Shown here: positions 35,716-45,106 of the stretch, piece after piece
Layout of the letters: each line of letters begins with the position of its first letter
How positions within the stretch are numbered: position 1 is the stretch's first letter
Origin: Bacteroidales bacterium
GTDB taxonomy: Bacteria > Bacteroidota > Bacteroidia > Bacteroidales > JAAYJT01
NCBI GenBank assembly: GCA_014860575.1
Contig: JACZJK010000021.1
Coordinates: 100,898-164,897, forward strand
Direction: 5' to 3'
DNA: 64,000 bases
Position numbers and translations under genes: made by a program
Notes under the pieces: model-generated
Database searches by the model: none
The model's input: the letters and a program-made list of their open reading frames with translations, nothing else
What the model was told of the DNA's origin: nothing

Positions 35716-38607
35716 CTATCTGACAATAAGTTTATTGCTTAATGTATGTTCACCATTCTTTAATTGAACAAGGTATATGCCTGACTTCAACTTGCTGATA
35801 TCCAATTGCAGATTATGCTGACCCTGAACGAGAGGCCCAAAGCTCTGCTGTTGGATGCTGCGTCCGCTCAGGTCAGTGATACTTATTTCAACAGGAGAAT
35901 TGTCAGTACTGTTGAAACCAACAAACATTGTCTGGCTGGCTGGATTGGGGTAGATGTTAAGGCGGTTCTGGATTAATTTTTCAGTTTCCGGAGAGGAGCC
36001 AATACCCACAAAACGAGTTGTTTTATATATACCGCGGCCAAAAGTAGCAGCATAAATTTTTCCGTAATTATCAACCCCGGGGAAAGTCTCGGAATTGATC
36101 TCATCAATTGGAACAGTAATGGATGGGTTATTCATCAGCTGTTGCTTGATCTGGAAAACAGCAACGTCACCCATTTCTCCGGATTCTTTTTCCCATGATG
36201 GACTGCCAATATTTGCAGTTGTCCAGATTCCCCGATCGGTTCCAAGTATAACCACGTTCGGGTCGTTCATTTCAATGAGCGCGGAATAAACCGGCATTTT
36301 AGGCAAATTAGCCTGCACTGAGGTAAAGGCAGGGGTAGCTGATAGTGCATTGGTTGAGCGGTAAACATAGGCGTCGTTGCCATAGTTGCCAAGGGTTATG
36401 ATTACGTGATCAGCATTTTGTGGATCAACAGCGATGGAGGTGATGGCACGGTTTGCAAAATCTTCAATCAGCAAAACATTGATGGCGTAATTTACGCTGT
36501 CAACACTGGCGGTTGAAGCATTGTATGCTCCATGTAAGTTACCCAGCCTGTAAAGCTTGCCATTTTTAGTTCCGACCCATAAATAATTTCCATCTCTTGA
36601 TATTGCAAGGCTTTGAGGATTACCCGTTGGAACCAGTATCTTATTCCATTGTGCAGCACTGCTGAACCGCAAAGCGTTGTTAGTCATGTATACCTCATGC
36701 ACTGAATTGGTTCGTTGTAAACCATAAAAGAGCCGGCTGGCAACAATATCCTTAACCCTTATACTGTCTTCATTGGCTAATGCAACGGGCAATGTGTATT
36801 TAAACGGATAACGGCTGTTTGCACTTCTGATCCAGACTTCGGTTCCGGCGCTGAGATCTTCTGTTGCATAATAGGTAACGCTGTCGCGGCTTTCAGCATA
36901 ATTGGTGTTTTCCCAGAAAAGCATGGAAGGGATAAAGTTCCTGATGGTGGTTGGAACAGGAGAAAAAGCGTGCAATGAAACCGTAGCTCCAAGGTCATCT
37001 GAACGGTAAAGTGGAACATCGGCAGCGACGGACGATGTTGGAATTGCTGTTGACCATATAAGGGCATTTTGGTTGATTACGCTCATAGCAACATTTCCAC
37101 CGTTCAATGCCAGATTTTCGTCAATACGGATTGCATGCTTGTCAGTATTTCCTGCCTCGCTGATAAACAAAACACCATTTGATTGCGTGCCTGTCAGGAT
37201 TCGCTTGCCGCTATTAAACGCAACAGAATAGGACTGAGCAGTAATGTAATTTTTATTCAGGTTATTAAATATAACTAATCCATCTGATGAACGGAAGATA
37301 CCCCTGTCGGTACCAATCAGCATGGTGTTGGGATCGTTGTGCTTGAAGGCGTAAACATGATGGTTGGAGTTAATGAACCAGGGAGTTTCTGCAATGCCTG
37401 CTTTAACTTTCCATTCATAATATCCATCTTCCTGAATTTTTGTCCCCTGCCATAAGTTTTTACCACCAACAAAAATGATGTTCGGGTTTGTTGGATGCAC
37501 GCTAGTGGCATTTGCATAGATTCCTACGTTATCGGTACCAAAAACATTAAAGAATACACTCCCTCCAGGCCCAACAACCCGCCATGTGGCTCCACGGTCA
37601 ATAGAAAGATAAACGTTTTCGAGTTGACCGATTGAAGGAATACCACGAACTACGACAGCATAAATATAATTTGGATCACTCGGGGCAACCGCAACCTCAA
37701 CACGGCTGATGCTGGCAAATGGTAACATGCCAACGGCACCTGTTGAGGAATTCACAAAGTTACCTGGATCGCCGTTGTTAGAAATATATACAAAGCCATT
37801 AAGTGATGCAACTGTAATGCCATCTGACCCAATCCTTACATCCATTGCATTTGCCGGAAGCGGATTTCCATCAGTGTCAGTAGCAATAATCCACGACTCT
37901 CCGCCATTGCTGGAGTACTTTAATCCTGAGAAAGTTGCAGCATATAATATCTGTGGGTTGGTTGGATTAATTGCTATCCGGCTTATATAAGCCCAATCGG
38001 ATGCAGTATCATTGGCAGCTGGCTGTGTAGCCTGAAGCTGATTAAACGCTATGCCATCGTCAGATTTGAAAATTCCGCTACCCATAAACCCAGGATATGC
38101 AGCAAATCTGAAGACGTTAAACGTTTCGCCGGTTCCAACATAAATTTTACCATTCGGGTCCTGAGCCATGGTGGTAACGTTCATGATGTTTTCGGTGCCT
38201 GGAATTGGTTCCCACAATATACCCCCTGTTGTAGACCTCCAAAGGCCGCCACTGGTTGAAGCTGCATACAAGGTATTGCCTTCGGCATCACGATTATCGT
38301 ATAAAAGTGCACGGGTGCGGCCTGCGAAATTATCTGGCCCGGCGCTTACCCATTCTATACCTAGTCCTAAACCACCTGATTTCAAGCTTGCCTGTTCAGC
38401 CTGAATTATGTCGGCTGGGTCAATGGTTCCTGTATGCTGGTTATTTTTTAATGAAGCAAGATAAGCTATTGCATCCTCATAACCTTCGCCATTGGGGGCA
38501 TCAGAAAAAGCAGATTGTGAATTGAAAGTGCCGGTGGCGCTTAATGTTAAGACAGTGATGCCGGTTATTACCGCTAATAAATTTAAAAGTAATTTTTTGT
38601 TTTTCAT
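35716..38607 (-). CDS. Large type IX secreted beta-propeller protein (sortilin/BNR-like)
   Basis: 963 aa. Signal peptide (residues ~1-25), then a long region of repeated propeller-type blades with BNR/Asp-box style signatures, such as YSSNGGESWIIATDTDG, SIDRGATWRVVG, FRSSDGLVIF and VYRSTN. This resembles VPS10/sortilin-like and exo-sialidase-like propellers used as binding modules. The C-terminal ~80 residues (NIYPNPASQ...LKSGIYLVQLKNG) form a type A type IX sorting domain, so the protein is exported across the outer membrane and probably surface-attached. Catalysis is not assured; no hydrolase active site was recognised. A strong promoter (TTTG-N18-TATCTTTG) precedes it. Confidence 0.82.
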   Translation of the reverse strand: MKNKKLLLNLLAVITGITVLTLSATGTFNSQSAFSDAPNGEGYEDAIAYLASLKNNQHTGTIDPADIIQAEQASLKSGGLGLGIEWVSAGPDNFAGRTRALLYDNRDAEGNTLYAASTSGGLWRSTTGGILWEPIPGTENIMNVTTMAQDPNGKIYVGTGETFNVFRFAAYPGFMGSGIFKSDDGIAFNQLQATQPAANDTASDWAYISRIAINPTNPQILYAATFSGLKYSSNGGESWIIATDTDGNPLPANAMDVRIGSDGITVASLNGFVYISNNGDPGNFVNSSTGAVGMLPFASISRVEVAVAPSDPNYIYAVVVRGIPSIGQLENVYLSIDRGATWRVVGPGGSVFFNVFGTDNVGIYANATSVHPTNPNIIFVGGKNLWQGTKIQEDGYYEWKVKAGIAETPWFINSNHHVYAFKHNDPNTMLIGTDRGIFRSSDGLVIFNNLNKNYITAQSYSVAFNSGKRILTGTQSNGVLFISEAGNTDKHAIRIDENLALNGGNVAMSVINQNALIWSTAIPTSSVAADVPLYRSDDLGATVSLHAFSPVPTTIRNFIPSMLFWENTNYAESRDSVTYYATEDLSAGTEVWIRSANSRYPFKYTLPVALANEDSIRVKDIVASRLFYGLQRTNSVHEVYMTNNALRFSSAAQWNKILVPTGNPQSLAISRDGNYLWVGTKNGKLYRLGNLHGAYNASTASVDSVNYAINVLLIEDFANRAITSIAVDPQNADHVIITLGNYGNDAYVYRSTNALSATPAFTSVQANLPKMPVYSALIEMNDPNVVILGTDRGIWTTANIGSPSWEKESGEMGDVAVFQIKQQLMNNPSITVPIDEINSETFPGVDNYGKIYAATFGRGIYKTTRFVGIGSSPETEKLIQNRLNIYPNPASQTMFVGFNSTDNSPVEISITDLSGRSIQQQSFGPLVQGQHNLQLDISKLKSGIYLVQLKNGEHTLSNKLIVR

Positions 38608-38721
38608 ACCCGCTTTAATTTGTAAGAAGTAAAGGTGTGTTTGTTTGAATATAATAATCTGTTAATGATTCTAATTGATGTATTGCCATTCGAAACAGTA
38701 GCTCCTGTGCTTTAAAGCGAA

Positions 38722-38751
38722 CAAAGATATGTTAATTTTTAAAAAGACAAA
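38722..38751 (-). promoter_or_regulatory. Promoter of the type IX secreted propeller gene
   Basis: On the minus strand, TTTG (38748-38751), 18-nt spacer, TATCTTTG (38722-38729). A full match to the Bacteroidota -33/-7 consensus with a ~110-nt leader. Confidence 0.7.
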
Positions 38752-38854
38752 CTACTTGTTGAAAATCCGTTAAAAATATAAGGTCAGGCGATAATTTGAA
38801 AACTCATTTCTTTCCTTGCTAAAGATCAGTCGTTTAACATTTTTTAACAGCCAG

Positions 38855-38889
38855 TTGTATTTCAGCATATAAGCCTTTGGTTACTTTTG
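38855..38889 (+). promoter_or_regulatory. Candidate promoter of the moxR-bat operon
   Basis: TACTTTTG (38882-38889) matches TAnnTTTG and lies 20 nt before the moxR ATG at 38910. An upstream TTG at 38855-38857 is 24 nt away, slightly long. It excludes the start at 38877. Confidence 0.55.
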
Positions 38890-38909
38890 CCTCGAAAAAT
38901 ACTATCAAT

Positions 38910-39902
38910 ATGACAGACATAAATATCAGTGAACTGAATGAGCGGATCAGGCAGGAAAGTTCCTTCGTGGACCTGATCAATATTGAAATGCACAAGATGA
39001 TTGTAGGGCAAAAGCATATGCTTGAGCGACTTATGATCGCATTGCTTGCCGATGGCCATATTTTGCTTGAAGGCGTTCCCGGCCTTGCTAAAACTATGGC
39101 GGTTACATCGCTTGCCGGTGCCATCCAGGCAAAATTCAGTCGTATCCAGTTTACGCCGGATCTTCTGCCAGCCGACCTCATCGGAACAATGATATATAGC
39201 CAGAAGAACGAAGAATTTGTTGTTCGTAAAGGTCCGGTTTTTGCCAACTTTGTACTGGCCGATGAAATTAACCGAGCTCCTGCCAAAGTTCAGAGCGCTT
39301 TGCTTGAGGCAATGCAGGAACGCCAGGTTACCATTGGCGATCATACATTTAAACTTGATGAGCCATTCCTGGTTCTGGCCACCCAGAATCCTATTGAACA
39401 GGAAGGAACCTATCCTCTGCCAGAAGCCCAGGTTGACCGTTTCATGCTCAAAGTAGTTATTACCTATCCAAGCAAGGAAGAAGAGAAATTGATCTTGAGG
39501 CAACGCATTACCAATGTTATCCCTTCGAACCAGGCAATACTCAAGCCGGCTGATATCCTCAAGGCAAGGGCATTGGTGCGCGAAGTTTATCTCGATGAAA
39601 AGATTGAAAACTATATTACCGATATTGTTTTTGCGACCCGTTTTCCAGCTGATTATAAACTTCCGAAATATAAGGACATGATTAGCTATGGTGGTTCGCC
39701 CAGGGCCAGTATTTACATGGCGCTGGCTTCCAAAGCCTATGCTTTTATAAAGAGACGTGGCTATGTAATTCCTGAAGATGTAAGGGCTGTGGCACAGGAT
39801 GTATTGCGGCATCGCATTGGCTTGACCTATGAGGCTGAAGCTGAAAATATTTCAACTGAGGATATCATCAATGATATTCTGAATACGGTTGAAGTACCGT
39901 GA
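38910..39902 (+). CDS. MoxR-family AAA+ ATPase
   Basis: 330 aa from the ATG at 38910 (MTDINISELNERIRQESSF). Walker A is GVPGLAKTM near residue 60, Walker B is FVLADEINRAP near 125, sensor 1 is LATQNPIEQEGTYPLPEAQ and the lid domain contains GGSPRASIYMALASKAYA. MoxR ATPases are chaperone-like and cooperate with the VWA-domain proteins encoded beside them. It heads the moxR-DUF58-DUF4381-like-batA-batB/C-batD-batE cluster. The 229-nt gap to the DUF58 gene is filled with periodic repeats, which is unusual inside this operon. Confidence 0.93.
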   Translation: MTDINISELNERIRQESSFVDLINIEMHKMIVGQKHMLERLMIALLADGHILLEGVPGLAKTMAVTSLAGAIQAKFSRIQFTPDLLPADLIGTMIYSQKNEEFVVRKGPVFANFVLADEINRAPAKVQSALLEAMQERQVTIGDHTFKLDEPFLVLATQNPIEQEGTYPLPEAQVDRFMLKVVITYPSKEEEKLILRQRITNVIPSNQAILKPADILKARALVREVYLDEKIENYITDIVFATRFPADYKLPKYKDMISYGGSPRASIYMALASKAYAFIKRRGYVIPEDVRAVAQDVLRHRIGLTYEAEAENISTEDIINDILNTVEVP

Positions 39903-39903
39903 T

Positions 39904-40107
39904 GATTCAAAATTCAAAATTTCAAATTCCAGATTCTGATTTCAAGGTTCGAAGTTCAATGTTCAATATTCGAAGGCAATTGAAAACTAGACACAAGCAA
40001 CAAGCAACAAGCAACCATAACAACTGTATGACAACTGTATGACAACTGTATGACAATTGTATGACCCAAATTGAGTAACAAGCAACCAGCAACCCATCAC
40101 TAATCAC
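39904..40107. repeat. Heptad/11-mer repeat tract inside the bat operon
   Basis: Ten heptads of aattcaa/agttcaa type at 39904-39973, three exact aagcaac units at 39995-40015, four 11-mers caactgtatga at 40021-40064 (the fourth with one change), then four more heptads at 40080-40107. A 14-mer at 40019-40032 recurs at 59559-59572. Confidence 0.85.
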
Positions 40108-40131
40108 TAAACTCCAAAAATCAGACAATAA

Positions 40132-41013
40132 ATGCTACTGGAAACATCAGACATAATTAAAAAAGTCAGGCAGATAGAGATCAAGACCCGCGGTCTCACC
40201 AGTCAGATTTTCTCTGGCCAGTACCATAGCGCTTTTCGTGGCAAGGGGATGACTTTCAGCGAAGTGAGAGGCTACCAGTATGGTGACGATATCCGCTCAA
40301 TTGACTGGAATGTTACCGCAAGGTTCAATCACCCGTATGTAAAGATTTTTGATGAAGAACGGGAGCTGACTGTGATGTTGCTGGTTGATGTTAGCGGTTC
40401 GAACGAGTTTGGAACCCGCAAGCAGTTCAAGGAAGAATTAATGACCGAAATTGCTGCAGTGCTTGCATTTTCAGCTATCCAGAACAATGATAAAGTGGGT
40501 GTGATATTTTTTAGCGATCGCATTGAAAAATTTATTCCGCCCAAGAAAGGCACTACACATATCCTGCGCATCATTCGCGAATTGGTTGATTTCAGGCCGC
40601 AAAGTCAGCTCACCAACATTTCGGAAGCCTTGCGGTTCCTAAACAATGCCTTGAAAAAGCGTTGCATCGCTTTCGTGCTTTCTGATTTTATTGACCGCAA
40701 TTTTGATGACGCTCTCAGGATTTCAGCCCGGAAGCACGACCTGGTTGCCTTGCGCGTTTATGACCCAAGCGAGTCGGAACTCCCAAAATTAGGTTTGACC
40801 CAGTTGTACAGCAAAGAAACCGGCAAAACAGTTTGGGTGGATACTTCGTCAGCGGTAGCCCGCAAACAATACAAAACATGGTGGGATGAAACCGAAAAGT
40901 ACATTCAGAATTCATTTTTACGAAATGGGGTTGATACTGTAAATCTCAGAACCGACAGGGATTACATCAAGCCCTTGCTTACATTGTTCAAGAGTCGCGG
41001 AAAGAGAAGGTAA
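40132..41013 (+). CDS. DUF58 domain protein of the bat operon
   Basis: 293 aa, soluble. DUF58 proteins have a VWA-like fold and sit between moxR and the bat genes in many bacteria. Visible blocks are KTRGLTSQIFSGQYHSAFRG, then FSEVRGYQYGDDIRSIDWNVTAR, the DUF58 hallmark, and a MIDAS-like VDVSGSNEFGT. The ending ...NGVDTVNLRTDRDYIKPLLTLFKSRGKRR is typical. Five nucleotides separate it from the next gene. Likely a partner or substrate of the MoxR ATPase. Confidence 0.9.
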   Translation: MLLETSDIIKKVRQIEIKTRGLTSQIFSGQYHSAFRGKGMTFSEVRGYQYGDDIRSIDWNVTARFNHPYVKIFDEERELTVMLLVDVSGSNEFGTRKQFKEELMTEIAAVLAFSAIQNNDKVGVIFFSDRIEKFIPPKKGTTHILRIIRELVDFRPQSQLTNISEALRFLNNALKKRCIAFVLSDFIDRNFDDALRISARKHDLVALRVYDPSESELPKLGLTQLYSKETGKTVWVDTSSAVARKQYKTWWDETEKYIQNSFLRNGVDTVNLRTDRDYIKPLLTLFKSRGKRR

Positions 41014-41018
41014 GAACG

Positions 41019-42050
41019 ATGAAAACTGATATGAAAATGAGCGTCCGAATCTTAAAATACCACTTGCTTACTCTCATCTTTGGGTTGAATGGGATGCTGC
41101 TTTCCGGGCAGGTTAATACTCCTGTTGTAGAATCAAAAATTGGCACAGATTCTATCAGGTTAGGTTCGCAGACGGTTATTGATTTTTCAATTGCAACCAC
41201 TGAAGATTATTTCTGGCAATGGCCTGTTCTTGATGTGCAGATCACCGAAAAGATTGAGATGGTGAGCCAAACAGGTATTGACACTATCAGCCAGCGAAGC
41301 AGCAACTTGCTGCAACTCAAAAAGCAAATCATCATTACTTCATTTGACACCGGCTATCATGCAATTCCACCTTTTGTTTTTCAGTATAAATTAGCCGGCG
41401 ACACATCATGGTCAGCGTTTGAAACCGGGGCTTTCCTTCTTTATGTTTCAGGGCTGGAAGTAGAAGCTGATGCGACCATCCGCGATATTAAAGGGCCTAT
41501 TAGCGCTCCTCTCACCCTGATGGAAATACTGCCCTGGATGCTGCTGGCATTACTCATAACTGGAGGAATTTTATATTACAGGCATTATTTGAAAAAGCGC
41601 AGGGCAAGGGCATCATTGGCTCCTAAGCCTGCGAAACCAAAGATTCCGCCTCATACTCTTGCAATGGATGCGCTGGAGCAGCTCCGGCAGAAAAAGCTCT
41701 GGCAAAGTGGCCGCATTAAGGAATATCATACCGAAATAACAGATATTTTGAGACATTATCTTGAAGGGCGGTTCAATATCATGGCTGTTGAAATGACAAC
41801 ATCCGAAATCAGGGAAATTACCTCTGCGGAACTGCTTCCTTCCCAAGCGCGGGAAAAGCTCTTAATCATTTTTGAAAGAGCAGATTTGGTAAAGTTTGCC
41901 AAAAGTATGCCTTTGCCTGCCGAACACGAAGAAAGTTTTATGCTGGCTGTTGATTTTGTGCGTTCAACAATTCCAGTAGTTGCTGAAAAAGAGACGACAG
42001 TTGCCGGCAATACAATCGAAGGAATAACTAAGCCTGACGAAAACAAATGA
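41019..42050 (+). CDS. Membrane-anchored bat-operon protein (DUF4381-like)
   Basis: 343 aa. N-terminal signal (MSVRILKYHLLTLIFGLNGMLLSGQ), an extracytoplasmic beta-rich part to about residue 165, one membrane helix (ILPWMLLALLITGGILYYRHYL) and a cytoplasmic C-terminal helical region with KEYHTEITDILRHYLEGRFNI. This layout matches proteins found at this place in Bacteroidota bat clusters. The C-terminal part resembles DUF4381 and the C-terminus of BatD. Overlaps batA by 4 nt. Confidence 0.7.
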   Translation: MKTDMKMSVRILKYHLLTLIFGLNGMLLSGQVNTPVVESKIGTDSIRLGSQTVIDFSIATTEDYFWQWPVLDVQITEKIEMVSQTGIDTISQRSSNLLQLKKQIIITSFDTGYHAIPPFVFQYKLAGDTSWSAFETGAFLLYVSGLEVEADATIRDIKGPISAPLTLMEILPWMLLALLITGGILYYRHYLKKRRARASLAPKPAKPKIPPHTLAMDALEQLRQKKLWQSGRIKEYHTEITDILRHYLEGRFNIMAVEMTTSEIREITSAELLPSQAREKLLIIFERADLVKFAKSMPLPAEHEESFMLAVDFVRSTIPVVAEKETTVAGNTIEGITKPDENK

Positions 42051-43060
42051 TTGAGTTGATAAGAAATATTGATCAAATTGATTTTGCACGGCCTGAGTTG
42101 CTGTACCTGCTGCTTATCATTCCGGTGATGCTTGCATGGTATATTTATAAATATTCAAAGAGCCAGCCGACTTTGCAGGTTTCATCCATTGAACCCTTTA
42201 ACAAGCAACCAGGTTCGCTGCGCCTGTGGCTCACACATCTGATGTTTTTATTGCGGATTCTTGCAGTGGCTTTGCTCATTCTGGCCATTGCACGCCCGCA
42301 GTCAAGTTTGCGGCGTCAGGATGTAACAGTTGAAGGCATTGATATAATGATTGCTTTGGATATTTCGGGCAGTATGCTGGCTGAGGATTTTAAGCCAAAT
42401 CGGATAGAAGCATCCAAAGACCTCGCGATTGAGTTCATACAAAACAGGCCCAACGACAGGCTGGGATTGGTGGTGTTTTCAGGTGAGAGTTTTACACAAT
42501 GTCCGCTCACCATTGACCATGCGGTATTGATCAATCTTTTCAGGGATGTAAGTTCAGGTATGATCCAGGACGGAACAGCAATCGGTGATGGACTGGCAAT
42601 TGCAGTTGACCGGCTCCGAAACAGCAAGGCCGTTAGCAAAGTGGCCATCTTAATCACAGATGGGGTCAATAATATGGGCTCTGTTGATCCGCTTACTGCT
42701 GCTGAAATGGCGAAACTGTATGGCATCAGGGTCTATTCCATAGGAGTTGGCAGTATGGGTATGGCGCCTTTCCCGGTTCAGACACCTTTTGGCAAAAGGC
42801 ATCAGATGGTGGAAGTGAAGATTGATGAAGACCTGCTGAAGGAAGTATCGGGCATGACGGATGCTAAGTACTTCAGGGCAACCTCCAACGAAAGACTTAA
42901 ATTAATTTATGAGGAAATTGATGAGCTTGAAAGAACTAAAATTGATGTAACAGAATATAAAAGGAGAGTTGATGAGTTCAGGCCGCTTGCTTTACTGGCG
43001 CTTATACTCCTGCTCATTGAAATGGTATTGAGGTACACGGTTTTCAGAACTCTTCCATAG
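42047..43060 (+). CDS. batA: BatA: VWA-domain membrane protein
   Basis: 337 aa with two N-terminal membrane helices (~17-34 and ~58-80), a VWA domain, and a C-terminal helix (RPLALLALILLLIEMVL). The MIDAS metal-binding motif DxSxS is in ALDISGSMLAEDFKP near residue 100, with the conserved Thr in DGTAIGD and Asp in LITDGVNN. BatA is encoded in the aerotolerance (bat) cluster first described in Bacteroides fragilis. Protein-protein interaction in the periplasm is inferred. Overlaps the previous gene (ATGA). Confidence 0.92.
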   Translation: MIELIRNIDQIDFARPELLYLLLIIPVMLAWYIYKYSKSQPTLQVSSIEPFNKQPGSLRLWLTHLMFLLRILAVALLILAIARPQSSLRRQDVTVEGIDIMIALDISGSMLAEDFKPNRIEASKDLAIEFIQNRPNDRLGLVVFSGESFTQCPLTIDHAVLINLFRDVSSGMIQDGTAIGDGLAIAVDRLRNSKAVSKVAILITDGVNNMGSVDPLTAAEMAKLYGIRVYSIGVGSMGMAPFPVQTPFGKRHQMVEVKIDEDLLKEVSGMTDAKYFRATSNERLKLIYEEIDELERTKIDVTEYKRRVDEFRPLALLALILLLIEMVLRYTVFRTLP

Positions 43061-43103
43061 TGTTCGTACTTAAAAAATTTAATTTGATAGGCTATTTATA
43101 AAT

Positions 43104-44825
43104 ATGATCCGTTTTGAAAACATAGAATTTCTGAATTACTTGTGGGTGATACCCGCACTGGTTGTACTTTTCCTTTTGTTCTTACGGTGGAAGCGCATCA
43201 CTTTAAAGAAATACGGTGATTTCAAAGTAATCTCCAGGCTGATTCCCGACAGATCAATATTCAGGCATTGGTTCAAATTTGCCTTGCTTGCCTTTGCCGT
43301 CGCGTTCCTGGTTATCGGTATTGCGAACCCCCAGATCGGATCGCAATTGGAGAAAGAAGAGCGCAAAGGTGTTGATATAATCATTGCGCTGGATGTATCG
43401 AATAGTATGATGGCCGAAGATATTAAGCCCAGCAGGATTGAACGGGCCAGGCAAGCTGTGTCGCGTTTTATTGATCGCATCAGCGACGATCGCATTGGCC
43501 TGATTGCTTTTGCCGGAAAAGCATTTCCGCTTTTACCGCTCACCGATGATTACGCAGCCGCCAAAATGTTTTTGGCCAATGCCAGCACTGATATAGTATC
43601 AGAACAAGGCACTTCGATCTCTGATGCCATTGACCTATCTATCCGTTCATTTCCGCAGGGACCACAAGGCAAAGCATTGGTGATCATTACCGATGGAGAA
43701 GATCATGAAGGCGAAGTGCTTGCAAAAGTTGAAGAAGCAGTGAGTAAAGGAATTGTAATACATACCATCGGAATCGGCTCAACTCAGGGGGTTCCCATAC
43801 CGCAATACCGTAACAATGTGCGGGTAGGCTTTCGGACATCACGTGATGGACAAACTGTTATTACACGCTTGAATGAGTCAATGCTACAGCAAATAGCTGC
43901 AGCCGGACAAGGATCTTATGTGAGGGCAACCAACGCGCAGTTCGGCCTTTCACGCATTTTTGAAGAAATCAATAATATGGAAAAAGGCGAATTTCAAGGA
44001 AAAGTGTTTGCAGAGTACGAGGGCAGGTATTATTACTTTCTCTATCTTGCCTTATTACTGCTATTGCTTGAACAAATAATATTTGAACGCAGCAACAGGT
44101 GGTTGCGCAACCTTGGCCGTTTGATCCCGATCTTGCTTCTTCTGCTTAGTTTTGATGCACAAGCGCAAAGCGAAAATCAAAATATTAGAAGGGGAAATAA
44201 GAATTTTGAAAATGAAAAGTTTCAGAATGCTGAATTGGATTATCGCAAAGCCCTGGAAAAGAATGAAAACTCATTTCGCGGAAATTTCAATCTCGGCAAC
44301 TCTGTTTACCGGCAGGAGAATTACGAAGAAGCGGCCAATGCATTTCAGCGGGCTATTGTGAACCAAACGGATAAAAATGAGCGCTCCAAAGCTTTTTATA
44401 ATTTTGGCAATTCCATGTTGATGAATCAGCAAATACCTGAAAGTATTGAAGCCTATAAAAATGCGTTGCGGTTAAACCCTGACGATGAAGATGCAAGGCA
44501 TAACCTGGCTTACGCTCAACAACTGCTTCAGCAACAGCAGGAGCAACAGCAACAACAGCAAGAGGAGGGAGATGATAAAGACGACAATCAGGATCAGAAA
44601 AATGACCAGCAGCAGGAACAGCAACAAGATGAGGACCAGGAACAGGATGATCAGCAAGAGCCAGGTGAGCAGCAGCAAAAGGAATCCGGACAACCTCAGC
44701 AAATTTCACGACAGGAAGCCGAGCGAATGCTGCAGGCGCTGAAAGAGGATGAAGAAAAAACGATGGAAAAGATAAAGGAGCAAAGGTTCAGACAGCAAAA
44801 AGTTGGAGTGGAAAAAGATTGGTAG
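43104..44825 (+). CDS. batB: BatB-BatC fusion: VWA domain plus TPR and Gln-rich tail
   Basis: 573 aa. Residues ~1-335 are a BatB-type VWA protein: membrane helices near 10-30 and 55-75, MIDAS motif ALDVSNSMMAEDIKP, DGEDHEGE, and a closing helix near 315-350. A second hydrophobic stretch (LIPILLLLLSFDAQAQ) resembles a signal sequence and is followed by about three TPR repeats (~355-475), the role played by BatC elsewhere. The last ~100 residues are very rich in Gln, Glu and Asp. The fused BatB/BatC layout is inferred from the signal-like joint at ~345-355. The gap to batD is 281 nt and holds repeats. Confidence 0.88.
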   Translation: MIRFENIEFLNYLWVIPALVVLFLLFLRWKRITLKKYGDFKVISRLIPDRSIFRHWFKFALLAFAVAFLVIGIANPQIGSQLEKEERKGVDIIIALDVSNSMMAEDIKPSRIERARQAVSRFIDRISDDRIGLIAFAGKAFPLLPLTDDYAAAKMFLANASTDIVSEQGTSISDAIDLSIRSFPQGPQGKALVIITDGEDHEGEVLAKVEEAVSKGIVIHTIGIGSTQGVPIPQYRNNVRVGFRTSRDGQTVITRLNESMLQQIAAAGQGSYVRATNAQFGLSRIFEEINNMEKGEFQGKVFAEYEGRYYYFLYLALLLLLLEQIIFERSNRWLRNLGRLIPILLLLLSFDAQAQSENQNIRRGNKNFENEKFQNAELDYRKALEKNENSFRGNFNLGNSVYRQENYEEAANAFQRAIVNQTDKNERSKAFYNFGNSMLMNQQIPESIEAYKNALRLNPDDEDARHNLAYAQQLLQQQQEQQQQQQEEGDDKDDNQDQKNDQQQEQQQDEDQEQDDQQEPGEQQQKESGQPQQISRQEAERMLQALKEDEEKTMEKIKEQRFRQQKVGVEKDW

Positions 44826-45106
44826 ATGCTAAGAATGTAGAATGGAGAAGGCAGAATGTAACATTTTTAAAAATAGTTGCGGGATTGCTTTTTTTGTGAT
44901 GCAGTTCCCGAATCACTTCGTTCTCGGGATTTTCTTCGCTCAAGTTGCAGTGATTTAGTTTGGGGTTTTTGCCAACTGCAGACTGCCAACTGCCAACTTC
45001 TCACTGAAGGGCTTTTCTCTGGAACGGTGAAAAATTGAATCTGGAATTTTGAATCTTGAATTTGTAAATAATAAAAGTCAAGGGAAGTGAGTTGTTTAGT
45101 ATTGAA
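44826..45106. repeat. Periodic repeat tract between batB/C and batD
   Basis: Contains the 22-nt segment shared with 28365-28386 (44894-44915), four tgccaac heptads (44970-44997), a 19-nt segment shared with 22799-22817 (45013-45031) and four ttgaatc-type heptads (45035-45062). No gene seen. Confidence 0.8.

Noticed and set aside
38862..39812. 316-aa open frame opposite moxR
   Set aside because: Antisense shadow of the MoxR ATPase, overlapping its promoter; composition not protein-like.
40021..40064. Four direct repeats resembling a mini CRISPR array
   Set aside because: The 11-bp units are contiguous with no spacers, and no cas genes are present.
44353..44709. 118-aa minus-strand frame opposite the BatB/C tail
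   Set aside because: Produced by the Gln-rich repeat codons read backwards.
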